Positions 46,001 to 58,000 of a stretch of 64,000 nt of DNA are shown here, piece by piece. Both the position numbers and the translations under genes were made by a program. The number at the start of each line of letters is the position of its first letter. The first letter of the stretch is position 1. The stretch is from Mauremys mutica (taxonomy: Eukaryota; Chordata; Testudines; Geoemydidae): NCBI RefSeq assembly GCF_020497125.1, contig NC_059087.1:15781925-15845924 (forward strand). Reading direction: 5' to 3'. A model generated the notes under the pieces. It saw only the letters and a program-made list of their open reading frames with translations. It was not told the origin of the DNA and made no database searches.

Positions 46001-49000
46001 GGACCAACTTCTGTTAGTGAGAAAAAGAAGTTTTGAGATACACAATGCTCTTCAGGGCTGGGAAAGGTACTCTTAGGCTATGGCTACACTTGCACTTCAA
46101 AGCGCTGCCGCGGCAGCGCTTTGAAGCGCTAAGTGTAGTCAAAGCGCCAGCGCTGGGAGAGAGCTCTCCCAGTGCTGTCCATACTCCACCTCCCTGTGGG
46201 CAGGGGTGAGCTGCAGCCGGTTCGCACGGGTTCGCGCGAACCCGTTGTTAAATTTAGCAGCCATTTTAGAACCGGTTGTTAAGGGCTGCTAAATTTAACA
46301 AAAGTTCCGGCCCAAACTCACTTCCCGCTCCTCTCCTGCTCCGCCCCCTTCTCCTCCCCCTCCCCTGCTTCCCGCGAATCAGATGTTCGCGGGAAGCCTG
46401 AACAAGCAGCATGGAGGCAGGTAAGCTGGGGCGCGGAGGGGGAGGGGAGGTGCGGCTGGCTCAGCAGCTCCCGGTCCCAGACCGCGGCTCCCTCCAGCCC
46501 AGCGCCGGCCCGGGGAGTCGGGCCGAGCGGCTGCCGCCGAGCGGCTGGGCCCCGGTGCCGGCCCGGGGAGTCGGGCCGAGCGGCTGCCGCCGAGCGGCTG
46601 GGCCCCGGTGCCGGCCCGGGGAGTCGGGCCGAGCGGCTGGGCCCCGGTGCCGGCCCGGGGAGTCGGGCCGAGCGGCTGGGCCCCGGTGCCGGTCGTGGTC
46701 CTGGCAGAGTGGACCCGGTCCCCAGGCAGTGTGGTAAGGGGGCAGGGAGGGGGTGGGTTGTGGGGGGGTGGATAGGGGTCAGGGCAGTCAGAGGGCAGGG
46801 AACAGGTGGATTGAATGGGGGCAAGGGTCCCGGGGAGCAGTCAGGAAAGAGCAGGGTTGGATGAGGTGGTGGGGGCACTCAGGGACAGAGAGAAGGGGTA
46901 GTTGTATGGGGTAGGGGTTCTGGGGGGCCATTGAGAATGAGAGGAGGGGTTGGGTGGCGGCAAGGGGCAGTCAGGGGACAGGGAAGGGGGGGATGGGTCA
47001 GGGGTCTCGGAGTGTGTGTGTCAAGGAACATGAGGGGTTGGATGGGGCACGACCCCCCCCCCGGGGGGGGGGGGAAGGAGGGAACCTGTTGTTAAAATTT
47101 TGGAGGGAGGAGGGAACCGGTTGTTAAAAATTTGGCAGCTCATCACTGCCTGTGGGGAATAACGTACAGCGCTGGGAGCCAGCGCTGGGGCTTTGACCAC
47201 ACTGGTGCTTTGCAGCGCCGCAATTTGCAGCGCTGGAGAGGGTGTGTTTTCACACCCTGCTGCAGCGCTGCAGATTTGCAAGTGTAGCCATGGCCTCAGC
47301 ATCACAGTTAAATGTAAGGTGGAACAGCTTGTTTAGCATAAGTAATTAGCACATATTGTAAGAGACTGTTCAAGATAGAATGGCCCATTGACACCTCTGT
47401 AGTCATAGAACAAAAAGAAGGGGTTAGTGCTTTACAGCTTGTTGTAATGAGCCATAAATCCAGTCTCTGTTCAGTCCATGATTTTTAGTGTCTAGCAGAG
47501 TAATACATTTAAGCTCCCAGGCTTGTCTTTTGAAAGTGTTATTGTGCACGTTTCTTTTGAGGAGGAGGACTGATAGGTCAGATATAGAGTCATCGGTCTG
47601 TGAAAAGTGTTCTTCACCCACAGGTGATAGGATGTTTTTCTCTTGTATCATTTTCTAATCACTACTGTAGAATGTAGTGATTTACTGTTTCACCAACATA
47701 GTTATTGGGGCGTTGTTTAAGTTAGTTGGGATATATAATCTTTCTTGCCTGTCGCAGGATGTATGGGGGGCCTAGTCAGCAGTTTCCTATGGCAAAATTT
47801 AACTAAGGCCTTTTCTACACTACCACTTTACAGCGCTGAAACTTTCTTGCTCAGGGGTGTGAAAAAACAGATCCCTGAGCCCTGCAAGTTTCAGTGCTGT
47901 GAAGTGGCTGTGTAGACAGTGCACCAGCACTGGGAGCTAATACCCTCATGGGGGTGGGGTTTTTTACAGCACTGGGAGCGCCACAGCAGTGCTTTAACGT
48001 TGCTAGTGAAGAATCACAGATATCAGGGTTGGAAGGGACCTCAGGAGGTCATCTAGTCCACCCCCTGCTCAAAGCAGGACCAATCCCCAGACAGATTTTT
48101 GCCCCAGAGCCCTAAGTGGCCCCCCCCTCAAGGATTGAACTCACAACCCTGGGTTTAGCAGGGCAATGCTCAAACCACTGAGCTACCCCTACCCTTACTT
48201 ATCCAGTCCCTCCTCATTCTCTTGATCAGAGTTGGTAGATGTGATGTTGCTAATGGGATTCTTTCTGGGGCCAGAAACTCACTTCTGATATTGATTTAGG
48301 CCATGTATTATTTTTTTTTTTATAAGACAGGAAACACTTTTATCTTTGTGTGCAGGGAAAAGTCTTGAACTGGCAGAAGCTGCAGATCAAAGTGCTATGC
48401 TTCCAGTTTAACAGGCAGTATCATGAGCAACTGTAATGTGTCTGCCTAGTAAAGGGCTTCGGGACTTCATCCAGCAGTTTAGCTGTCCACACTTGATAAG
48501 GTTGAAAACATATAAATAGACCCTGACTGTTCCAAGGGAGTTCCATTCAGAGGAGTCCTCCCTGCTGTGCTGGCAGAATTAAGCTAGATCAATGCAAAGT
48601 GCAGAGTGCAATGATCAGTGCTCCATCAGATCCTGAATGAACAGACCTGACTCTGTGGGAGCTACATTCAAGTTTAACAATGTGTGAATGGAATTCTCAA
48701 GCAGGAATTTGAAGTGGGTCACCCCATGCCAACCACAAAATTTATCTTTGCCTTCCAAGGCTATGTCTACACTATGGACCTTATAGCTGCACCACTGTAA
48801 GGTCTTCTGTGTAGCTGCTCTATGTGGACGGGAAATAGCTCTCCCACCGGCATAATTAGTCATTCCCCAAGAAATGGCGGTAGCTATGTAGGCAGGAGAG
48901 TGTCTCTCACTGACACAGCGCTGCCCACAGTGGTGCTTTGTCGGTGAAACTTATGTTGGTCAGGGGGATGTTTTTTTCACACCCCAGACTGACAAAATTG

Positions 49001-52000
49001 CTAGTGTAGACAAAGCCTAAGTCATCTCTTCCTACTCTCCTACTGCCATAATGTATATGTTTTTTCATCCCCCTGAGCAAGAAAGGGTATGGCTACACTG
49101 GCGATTTGCAGCACTGGAAAGCCTCCACCAGCGCTGCAATTAGTAAGTGGCCACACCTGCAGGGCACTTCCAGCGCTGCAACTCCCTGGCTGCAGCGCTG
49201 GCCGTACACCTCACTCGGCATGGGGAATAAGGATTCCAGCGCTGGTGCTGCAGCGCTGGTCATCAAGTGTGGCCACACACCAGCACTGTGATTGGCCTCC
49301 AGGGTATAAGGTGTATCCCAGAATGCTTTTATAAATTACTCTTTGTTTTGTTATGCAGCCTCTCTTTGTTTTGTTGTGAACGAGCTCCGATCGGAGCTCC
49401 CGATCGGAGCTCCGAACAAACAGAGCTCCTGTTTGCTGTGATCATCTGTACCTGGCTGTAAACAATCAAATGAGAGGCAGGCAGGGAGAGTGAATGAAAC
49501 AGAACGGAGCCCGCTAATCTAAAAAAACAAACACTGATCACAGCAAACAGGAGCTATCTGTACCTGGCTGTGAACGATCAAATGAGAGGCAGGGGAAACA
49601 GCGTTGGATGCAGGGTTCGCAAACATTTTGTGATTTTTCCAATCTCTCTCTTCCCCGCTCCCTGTCACAGTACACCACAGGGAGTGAGTGAAACAGCGGG
49701 GAGTCCGTGTTGGAGGCAGGCTGTTTGCAATTAAGAGTTAAGACTAAGGGCTCATGAACATTTTGTGATTTTTCCAATCCAGGAAGCTAACACACAGTGT
49801 TGGCTCCAAAAATCCACTCTATCTTCCCCGCTCCCTGTCACAGTACACCACCCTCCACCCCCCTCTTTTGAAAAGCACGTTGTTGCACTTGAATGCTGGG
49901 ATAGCTGCCCATAATGCAGCACTCCCAACAGCGCTGCTAATACTGCAAATGTGGCCACACACCAGCGCTGGTAGCTGTGAGTGTGGCCACACACCAGCGC
50001 TGCTCCTACACAGCTGGATGACCAGCGCTGCAAACTACCAGCGCTGCAAACCGTAAGTGTAGCCATACCCAAAGTTGCAGTGCTGTAAATTGCCAGTGTA
50101 GACAAGCCCTTAGTGTTTACTAGATGAAACAATACTGTATTAGATGACTTAAATCAGTTACATTCACGGAACAGTTGGCTTGTCCCAGGGAAAAGCAATT
50201 AATTCTTTCTTAAAAACAAAAATTCAAATGCAAAAGTCGACCTCAGTCTCATGAGTTGAAGGGCCTTTCTCTGTCTTCTCTTGGGCAGTTTTTGTGTGTG
50301 CGCCTGCATTAAATAGCCAAACTACACTCTTAACTTTAGGATTGGCCCTTCTGGAGCCAAGAGGCACATTGACAGAATAGTATGGGATAACTTGCACCAC
50401 TACACCCTGGGAACTGGGTCAGGATACAGAGATTTATATCTCTAGTCTTAAGAAAAGTGATGTGGGATCTTTTATGACCTGGATTTACATTTCATCCAAA
50501 TTGTACCTCTAATAGCAGTTTCCTTCTCATCTCCCTCCAAACAATATAGCAGGTTGACATTGGTTTTGTACTGAATCACAAGGAATGTCTGTTGGACTTG
50601 AGACATATTAGACTTTCGTCTTCACTTACAGTGCAATGATTTGTAGTGCCTCATAAATACATAAATTTAGCCATTTTGTGATAGCCTGACACTCCACAAA
50701 GTGTCTGTTAGACTTCTCTGGTTAGAGCCCTGAAACTGGATATGACACACAAAGGAATGTTACAATTTCATATATTATTGGCTAAGATCTAATTTTAACC
50801 ACATTCAGTTTTCTTTAGTGCTTAGCAAAAACTTGGGTGCTTTTCTTTGAGTGATGTGATATTTTTTTCCCCTTTCTTTCTATTAAACAAATGAATCTCT
50901 GGGCAGCTGGAGGGGGAGAAACTTTGTCCAAAGATTGCTCATTTGCTACCCTACCAATTTCCTCATTTGGCTTTAAGGATGATGGTTTGGGCCCTGATTC
51001 TCCAAATGACTGGTGTAGTCAGAGCTTTGTTCAAGTCAATGGGACTCTGCAGGAGCCTAGAGATTCACCTGCGTGGAAATGTGTGTGGGATTCAAGCCTT
51101 AATGTTGATTTGGCAGCAGTTTTAGCAGTTTTTCCCTCCCAGTAGCAAACTTCACTGTTTGATATCCAAGAGTGCACATTTTTCTAATAAGCATTTAGCT
51201 AAAACACATTAAAGTCCCTTATGCCCATCTTGGGATTTGACAGTAATTGCTTAATAATTATGTTAAAGGTACTTAAAAAATCCTTTGTATTGAAATTTTT
51301 TTTAAGTTGATATATTTGCCCTCATTATGGTAATAAGTCTTGAGGCCAGAAACCTCCTGAAGATCTGAAGTTCACTAAAAGACATTCTTTATTTTGTCAG
51401 ATTGAGCTGTTTTTTTTTCCCATCCACCTGATATTCATGTACACTTCAGAACAAGACTTGAGACTTTGTCTGTGGTTTTGCATCATAGCGCACATAGTGT
51501 TTTGCATTATAGCGCACATAGACCACTGCTTAAACACTCAGATATGACTCTTATTTCGTTGTTTTCTTCTGTTGAAACTTGTCCAGATGGGTAATGTTGC
51601 AAGCAGAGTTGTTCCCTCTGATACTTTGCATGAGTAGCCAGCCCATAATATAACTGTAATCCAAATTAGTGCAATTGTCATTGTATAAAATAATCCTTGA
51701 AAATTTTTCTGCATTACTTAAAGGAGACTTGTAAAGGTCTTTACAAAGATGAGCATTTCCCCTTTTTTTTTTTTGCTGTTTTACTATTATGAAGAAGGCC
51801 CAAAAGGTTTGGGTTTTTTTGTTTGTTTGTTCTGGAGTTTTGCTGGCAGACCTCTAGCAGGTCTCAATGGTCATTGTGAGCAATAACACTTGATTGAAGA
51901 AGTTTAGTCAGTTTTTTGAATCTTTAACAATGGTTTCCTTGTTTCAAAATATTTCTTTGTCATTTAACATAGGTAAATAATAAATCAAACATGTTTTTTT

Positions 52001-55000
52001 AACAGTTTGACTAAAATTCCCTTCCCCTCCTAATTGCTCAACTTTCATTCTCTTGACTTTGGTGATGCACTTTACTGTTTCTCTGATCATCATAGAGTCT
52101 TCTAACCTAGACAGGATCTGTATTTCTAATATAACAAGACAAGGAGAAAATACTTATTTAAATATTCTAACCTCCTTTTTTAAAACAAATTTTTAATAAA
52201 GGAGCAAAGAAGGAAACGAGTCCAATGTTTTTCCTCCCCTCTGTAGGGGACCTTCAAAACAGCATTTCTTGCAGTTTGCGCAGTGTTGTTTGACTTTAGG
52301 GTGACCAGACAGCAAATGTGAAAAATCGGGACGAGGGTGACACCCCAAAATCGTGACTGTCCCTATAAAATCAGACATCTGGTCACCCTAGTTGACTTAT
52401 CCATCTACACTGTAAGAGTATGTCTGATGGGGAGAAGCAATATATTTCTTGACTGAGAAATCACTTAGTGCCACCTCAAAAGTGATTTTTCCTTAGGGTG
52501 ACCCGATAGCAAGTGTGAGAAATCGGGACAGGGGGTGGGGGTAATAGGAGCCTATATAGCAAAAAGCCCCAAATATCAGGACTATCCCTATAAAATTGGG
52601 ACATCTGGTCACCCTATTTCTGCTAGTAGTGCCTAGTAGACACTTCCTACTGTCAATCTCTCTGGATATTTAACTATCTCTTTACTTTCTCTTCTTGTGT
52701 AAATAAATGACTGGAGGCCTTTCTGCTGAGCCGTTTTTGCTTAAAATGATAAATGATGAGAAGAGAAGGATGGGATTTGTTTCTAGATAGTTAATTTTCC
52801 ACCATGAAATAGAGACCATGGTATGTTTGGAAAAATCTGGGCTGAGTAACTAAATTCATCCACAAGATGGCAGTAAAGATTTATAGTACCAAAGGTTGGC
52901 ATAGACAACAACAAAAAAGACCCAGTGTTCTTTGGGCATCTTTATACATATGGTATTAGTTGCTGAGGTTCGTGGATGGCAGAAATCTGAACTCCTTTAG
53001 TTCTATGAATCATTTAAAAAATGCTCATATTGCAACAGAGCTGAAATTACTCATTTCACTGTAATTTGACTTGATTTTAAAACACTGATAGCGACTGTAT
53101 GAAGTGGTACATCTCAAAAAGAATGAGTGAAGATCGATATAATTAGATATTTAGTCAGTAGCTGGTGGTGCTGTGCACTGATGTGTTTCCAAATTTAAGT
53201 CCTCAGATAAGTTTTTTTGAAGTTTGTTTCCACTTCAAAATGATTCCATCTAGCTTGGCTTTTAACTCCATGTAAGCGCATGTACATGTCCTTTCCCCCA
53301 TTAACTTTCTTAGGATTGCCATGTGTCTGGTTTTCAACCGGAACACCCGGTTGAAAAGGGACCTTCCCCTGTCCGGTGAAAAAGAGCGTGTGAGTGGGGG
53401 GGGGAAGAGCGAGTGATGGAAGGAGAGGGGATAAAGTAAGCGGGGTGGGGCCTCAGAGAAGGTGCAGGCCAAGGGTGTTCGGTTTTGTGTGACTGGAAAG
53501 TTGGCAACCTGAAATAGTTGAGGTAAACATCACTGGAAAAATAGATACTTCCTTCTTTCCTTCCTTCTGTTAGTAATCCGCAGGTAGCAGCTTGAGAGTA
53601 TGATGTTGAAAACTTATAGACCTTTAATAAAAATAAATAAATAAAAAGTCATTCTAGCAATTCATTTTCTAATTCAAATAAGAATAAAATAACTGACTAG
53701 AGTCACTAATAACCAGAATCATTTCCCATCTGCAACCTTTGGTATTTTAAACTTTCAGCATCTGAGAGGAGGAGGAGGAAGGAGAGAGAGGCCAGCATGA
53801 GGTCCCTGGTTGTACAGAAAATGGGTTCTTCCACCCCATAAACAGTTTAAAAGAGAGTCCTTTCTATCAATGTTAATCCCAACACTATGGCCTGGTCTAC
53901 ACTACGAGTTTAGGTCAAATTTAGCAGCGTTAAATCGACTTAACCTTGCACCAGTCCACACAACGAAGCCATTTACTTCGACATAAAGAGCTCTTAAAAT
54001 CAATTTCTGTCCTCCTCCCCGACGAGGGGAGTAGCGCTGAAATCGACATTGCCGGTTCGAATTAGGTTTAGTGTGGACGCAATTCGACAGTATTGGCCTC
54101 CGGGAACTATCCCACAGTGCACCATTGTGACTGCTCTGGACAGCAATCTGAATTCGGATTCACTGGCCAGGTAGACAGGAAAAGCCCCGCAAACTTTTGA
54201 ATTTCATTTCCTGTTTGCCCAGTGTGGAGAGCTCATCAGCACAAGTGACCATGCAGAGCTCATCAGCACAGGTAACCATGCAGTTCAAGAATCGAAAAAG
54301 AGCTCCAGCATGGACCGTATGGGAGGTACTGGATCAGATCGCTGTATGGGGAGACGATTCCATGCTAGCAGAACTACGTTCCAAAAGACGAAATGCCAAA
54401 ACATTTGAAAAAACCTCCCAAGGGCATGACGGAGAGAGGCCACAATAGGGACTCACTACAGTGCCGCGTGAAAGTTAAGGAACTCAGACAAGCGTACCAG
54501 AAAGCCAAAGAAGCAAACGGACGCTCCGGGGCAGAGCCGCAGACATGCCGCTTCTACACTGAGCTGCATGCAATTCTAGGGGGGACCGCCACCACTACCC
54601 CACCCTTGACCATGGATTCCGAGGAGGGGGTACTCTTAGCTATGCCTGAGGATTTTGCAGACGGAGAAGATGAGGAGGAGGAGGAGGAGGAGGACGAGCT
54701 TGCAGAGAGCACACAGCACTCCATTCTCCCCAACAGCCAGGAGCTTTTTCTCAGCCTGACTGAAATAGCCTCCCAAGGCGGTATCCCGGACCATGAAGCC
54801 GGAGAAGGGACCTCTGGTGAGTGTACCTTTGTAAATATAAAACATGGTTTAAAAGCAAGCGTTTTTTAATGATTAATTTGCCCTGAGGACTTGTGATGCA
54901 TTCGTGGCCAGTACAGCTACTGGAAAAGTCTGTTAACGTGTCTGGGGATGGAGTGGAAATCCTCCAGGGACATCTCCATGAAGCTCTCCTGGAGGTACTC

Positions 55001-58000
55001 CAAAAGCCTTTGCAAAAGGTTTCTGGGCAGGGCAGCCTTATTCGGTCCTCCATGGTAGGACGCCGTGCTAGTAGCAAGTAATCTGGTATCATTGCATGAC
55101 AAAGCCTGGCAGCGTATGGTCCCGGTGTTTGCTGGCATTCAAACAACATCTGTTCTTTGTCTCGCTGTGTTATCCTCAGGAGAGTGATATCGTTCATGGT
55201 AACCTGGTTGAAATATGGGAATTTAATTAAGGGGACATTCAGAGGTGGCCGTTCCTACTGGGCTGTTTGCCTGTGGCTGAAAAGAAATCCTCCCCGCAGT
55301 TAGCCAGGCGGTGGGGGCGGGGGGGTATTGGCACTGAGCTGTTTGGGTTTGGCTAGCAGGGATCTTCCCTGATACCAGCCATGTGGTGGGGGTAGGGGTA
55401 AAGCTATCATCCCAGAGAATTGGATTTGGAGGTGGGGGGGGTTAGTTTGGTTTCTGCTGCTGCACATTAACACGAAAACCGCAGCATTCAACGGGCTTTG
55501 CTTGGTATGGGAAACGAGGGCGCTGCTTTTATGAGAAGCCGAAAGACAATGGCTTACCATGGCCGCATGCAAGCCGAATTCCATTGCCCGGCCCTGCGTC
55601 TGTGATCTCTAACACCAAAGCCACAGGCATTCAATATTAAGATGCAAAACTGTGAAAGAATATACCCATTGTTCTATAAAATGTATCTTTTTAAATATTT
55701 CTCTCCCTTTTTTCCCTCCTGCAGCTGCAAATTTTTCAAGCCTCCCTCCTCCGTCCCGAGGACTATCTCTGATAAGGCGGTGAAAAAAACACACGCAAGA
55801 TTAAATGTTCTCTGAGATCATGCAGTCGACCCACAATGAAAGAGCTCATCTGAATGAGTGGAAGGACACAGTATCACAGTACAAGAAAGCGTCCAATGAA
55901 CGTGAGGACAGGAGGGATGCTCGAGATGACAGGTGGCGGCAGGAAGATCAGAGGGGGCAGGATGCAACGCTGGGGCTACTGCGGGATCAAATGGACATGC
56001 TCTGGTGTCTGGTGGAGCTTCAGGAATGGCAGCAGGATCACAGAGTGCCGCTGCAGCTCCTGTTTAACTGCCCTCTCTCCTCCCCAAGTTCCATAGCCTC
56101 CTCACCCAGACGCCCAAGAACACAGCGTGGGGAAGGCTCCGTGCACCCTGCCACTCCACCCCAGTGGACAGCCCATGCAACAGAAGGCTGTCATTCAACA
56201 AGTTTTGAAGTGTCCTTTTCCTTCCCTCCTTCCACACCCCACCTGGGCTACCTTGTCAGTTCTCTCCCTATTTTTATAATCAATTAATAAAGAATACATG
56301 GTTTTTAAATTATAGTGACTTTATTTCCTTTGCAAGCAAGCTGTGATCGAAGGGGGGGAGGGTGGGTGGCTTACAGGGAATGAGTCAATCAAGGGGGTGG
56401 GGTTCCATCTATCTAGGGATATGGGTTCCATCTATTGCCTCATCACAGTTAGGGAATCCCATTGCATCAAAGACATCTACTATGACCTGTACATGTCCCA
56501 GAGTCACTACCTTTGGTAGCAGCAGCTCAGTGATTGCTTTGGCTACTTGCATCATAGCAGCCCCCAAAGTAGATTTGCCCACTCCAAATTGATTCCCGAC
56601 TGACTGGTAGCTGTGTGGCATTGCATGCTTCCAGAGGGCTATCGCCACTTGCTTCACAACTGTGAGGGCTGCTCTCATCTTGGTATTCTGGTGCTTCAGG
56701 GCAGGGGAAAGCAAGTCACAAAGTTCTATAAAAGTGCCCTTACGCATGCAAACGTTTTGCAGCCACTGGATATCGTCCCAAACCTGCAGCACTATGCGGT
56801 CCCACCAGTCTGTGCTTGTTTCCTGGGCCCAGAATCAGCGTTCCACGGCATGAACCTGCCGCATTAACACCATGATCTCCAAAGCGCCGGGGCCCGTGGT
56901 TTGAGAGAATTCTGTGTCCATGTCCTCATCACTCTCGTCGCTGAGCTGCCATCGCCTCCTCTTCGCTTGGTTTTCCAGGTTCTGGTTCAGCATAAACTGC
57001 ACGATAATGCGCAAGGTGTTTACAATGTTCATGACTGCTGTGTTGAGCTGAGCGGTGGTATGACGTCTGCACTGAAAAAAGGCGCAAAACGATTGTCTGT
57101 CGTTGCTCTGATGGACAGAGGGGCGACTGACGACATGGCTTACAGGGAATTAAAATCCACAAAGGTGGATCAAGGAAAAACACAAACAACTGTCACACAG
57201 AATGGCCCCCTCAAGGATTGAACTCAGAAGCCTGGGTTTAGCAGGCTGTTGATTTCACAGAGGGAGAGGGGAGCAAATGAATACAAAACAAATCTGGTCT
57301 ATTTCTTGTTTTGATCCACTCCATCTATCTTTTACATCTTAGGCTGGCAGCAGACGGTGTCATCTCCTGGGTGCTCGGCAGAAAATGGGAAATGACCTGG
57401 CTGAGTCACTCCCATCTCTGTATGATGACGATGGCTTTCAGTCCTAATGCACCATCTGCTGCCAAAAGGAAATGAGCTGCTGCTGTGTAGCAATGCAGTC
57501 CCCTGTCTGCCAGCACCCAGGAGACTTACGATGACAGTCAGCTGTGCGGGCTCCATGCTTGCCGTGGTATGGTGTCTGCACAGGTAACCCAGGAAAAAAG
57601 GCACAAAACGATTGTCTGCCGTTGGTTTCACAGAGGGAGGGAGAGAGAGCGGGGCCTGACGATATGTACCCAGAACCACCCGCAACAATGTTTTTTGCCC
57701 CATCAGGCATTGGGATCTCAACCCAGAATTCCAGTGGGTGGGGGAGACTGCGGGAACTATGGGATAGCTATGGGATATCTACCCACAGTGCAACACTCCG
57801 GAAGTTGACGCTAGCCTCGATACTATGGACGCACACTGCCAAATTAATGTGCTTAGTGTGGCCGCATGCACTCGACTTTATACAATCTGTTGCCAGAAAT
57901 CGAATTCTGTAAAATCGGAGTAATCCCGTAGTGTAGACATATCCTTAGCACTTTCAGATAGATGCGTGAGATGTTCTACTTCTGTCCATTTCTGTCTTCT

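Larger units (their letters stand above)
46201..47148. mobile_element. hAT element, 948 bp, perfect 8-bp target duplication
   Basis: Ends caggggtgagctgc and gcagctcatcactg are inverted repeats; the flanking octamer cctgtggg is identical at 46193-46200 and 47149-47156. Inside, self-complementary 'gttcgcgcgaac' and repeated 'aaccggttgttaa' motifs sit near both ends. No transposase remains; the interior is GC-rich minisatellite and G-rich sequence. Insertion is directly demonstrated by the uninterrupted MITE copy at 29472. Confidence 0.93.
46076..47295. mobile_element. Harbinger MITE 'copy 2', split by a hAT insertion
   Basis: MITE halves 46076-46200 and 47157-47295 align end to end with the copy at 29472-29752 (same agcgct-rich hairpin, same gggtgtg/cacaccc stem). 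Ends are ggctatggctacacttgc and gcaagtgtagccatggcc. Target duplication is degenerate (TTA or TCT on the left, TCA on the right). Confidence 0.85.
45950..47800 (-). mobile_element. Penelope-like element, 3' part, interrupted by nested insertions
   Basis: The outer parts 47299-47800 and 45950-46073 belong to one minus-strand element. The right part codes a GIY-YIG endonuclease C-terminus; the left part is its 3' tail (gtacctttcccagccctgaag ... agaagttggtccaattaaagat), shared with 29753-29860. A Harbinger MITE separates them. Penelope-like elements are a distinct class of retroelements with an RT plus GIY-YIG endonuclease; the RT part is absent here. Confidence 0.7.
53889..57944. mobile_element. 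Harbinger DNA transposon, ~4.06 kb, degraded but two-gene
   Basis: Ends ggcctggtctacactacg and cgtagtgtagacatatcc are inverted repeats; the flanking 3-mers are imprecise (cta/tat left, tta right). The left half carries a Myb/SANT-like gene on +, the right half a transposase piece on -, converging near 56.3 kb, the usual two-gene plan of animal Harbingers. Both are broken, so the element is dead. It probably belongs to the group that supplied the many MITEs here, which share the 'gtctacact' end. Confidence 0.9.

Noticed and set aside
46318..46878. 186-codon Pro-rich frame on - and 108-codon frame on +
   Set aside because: Both lie in a GC-rich minisatellite inside a hAT element; the apparent repeats are the DNA repeat translated.
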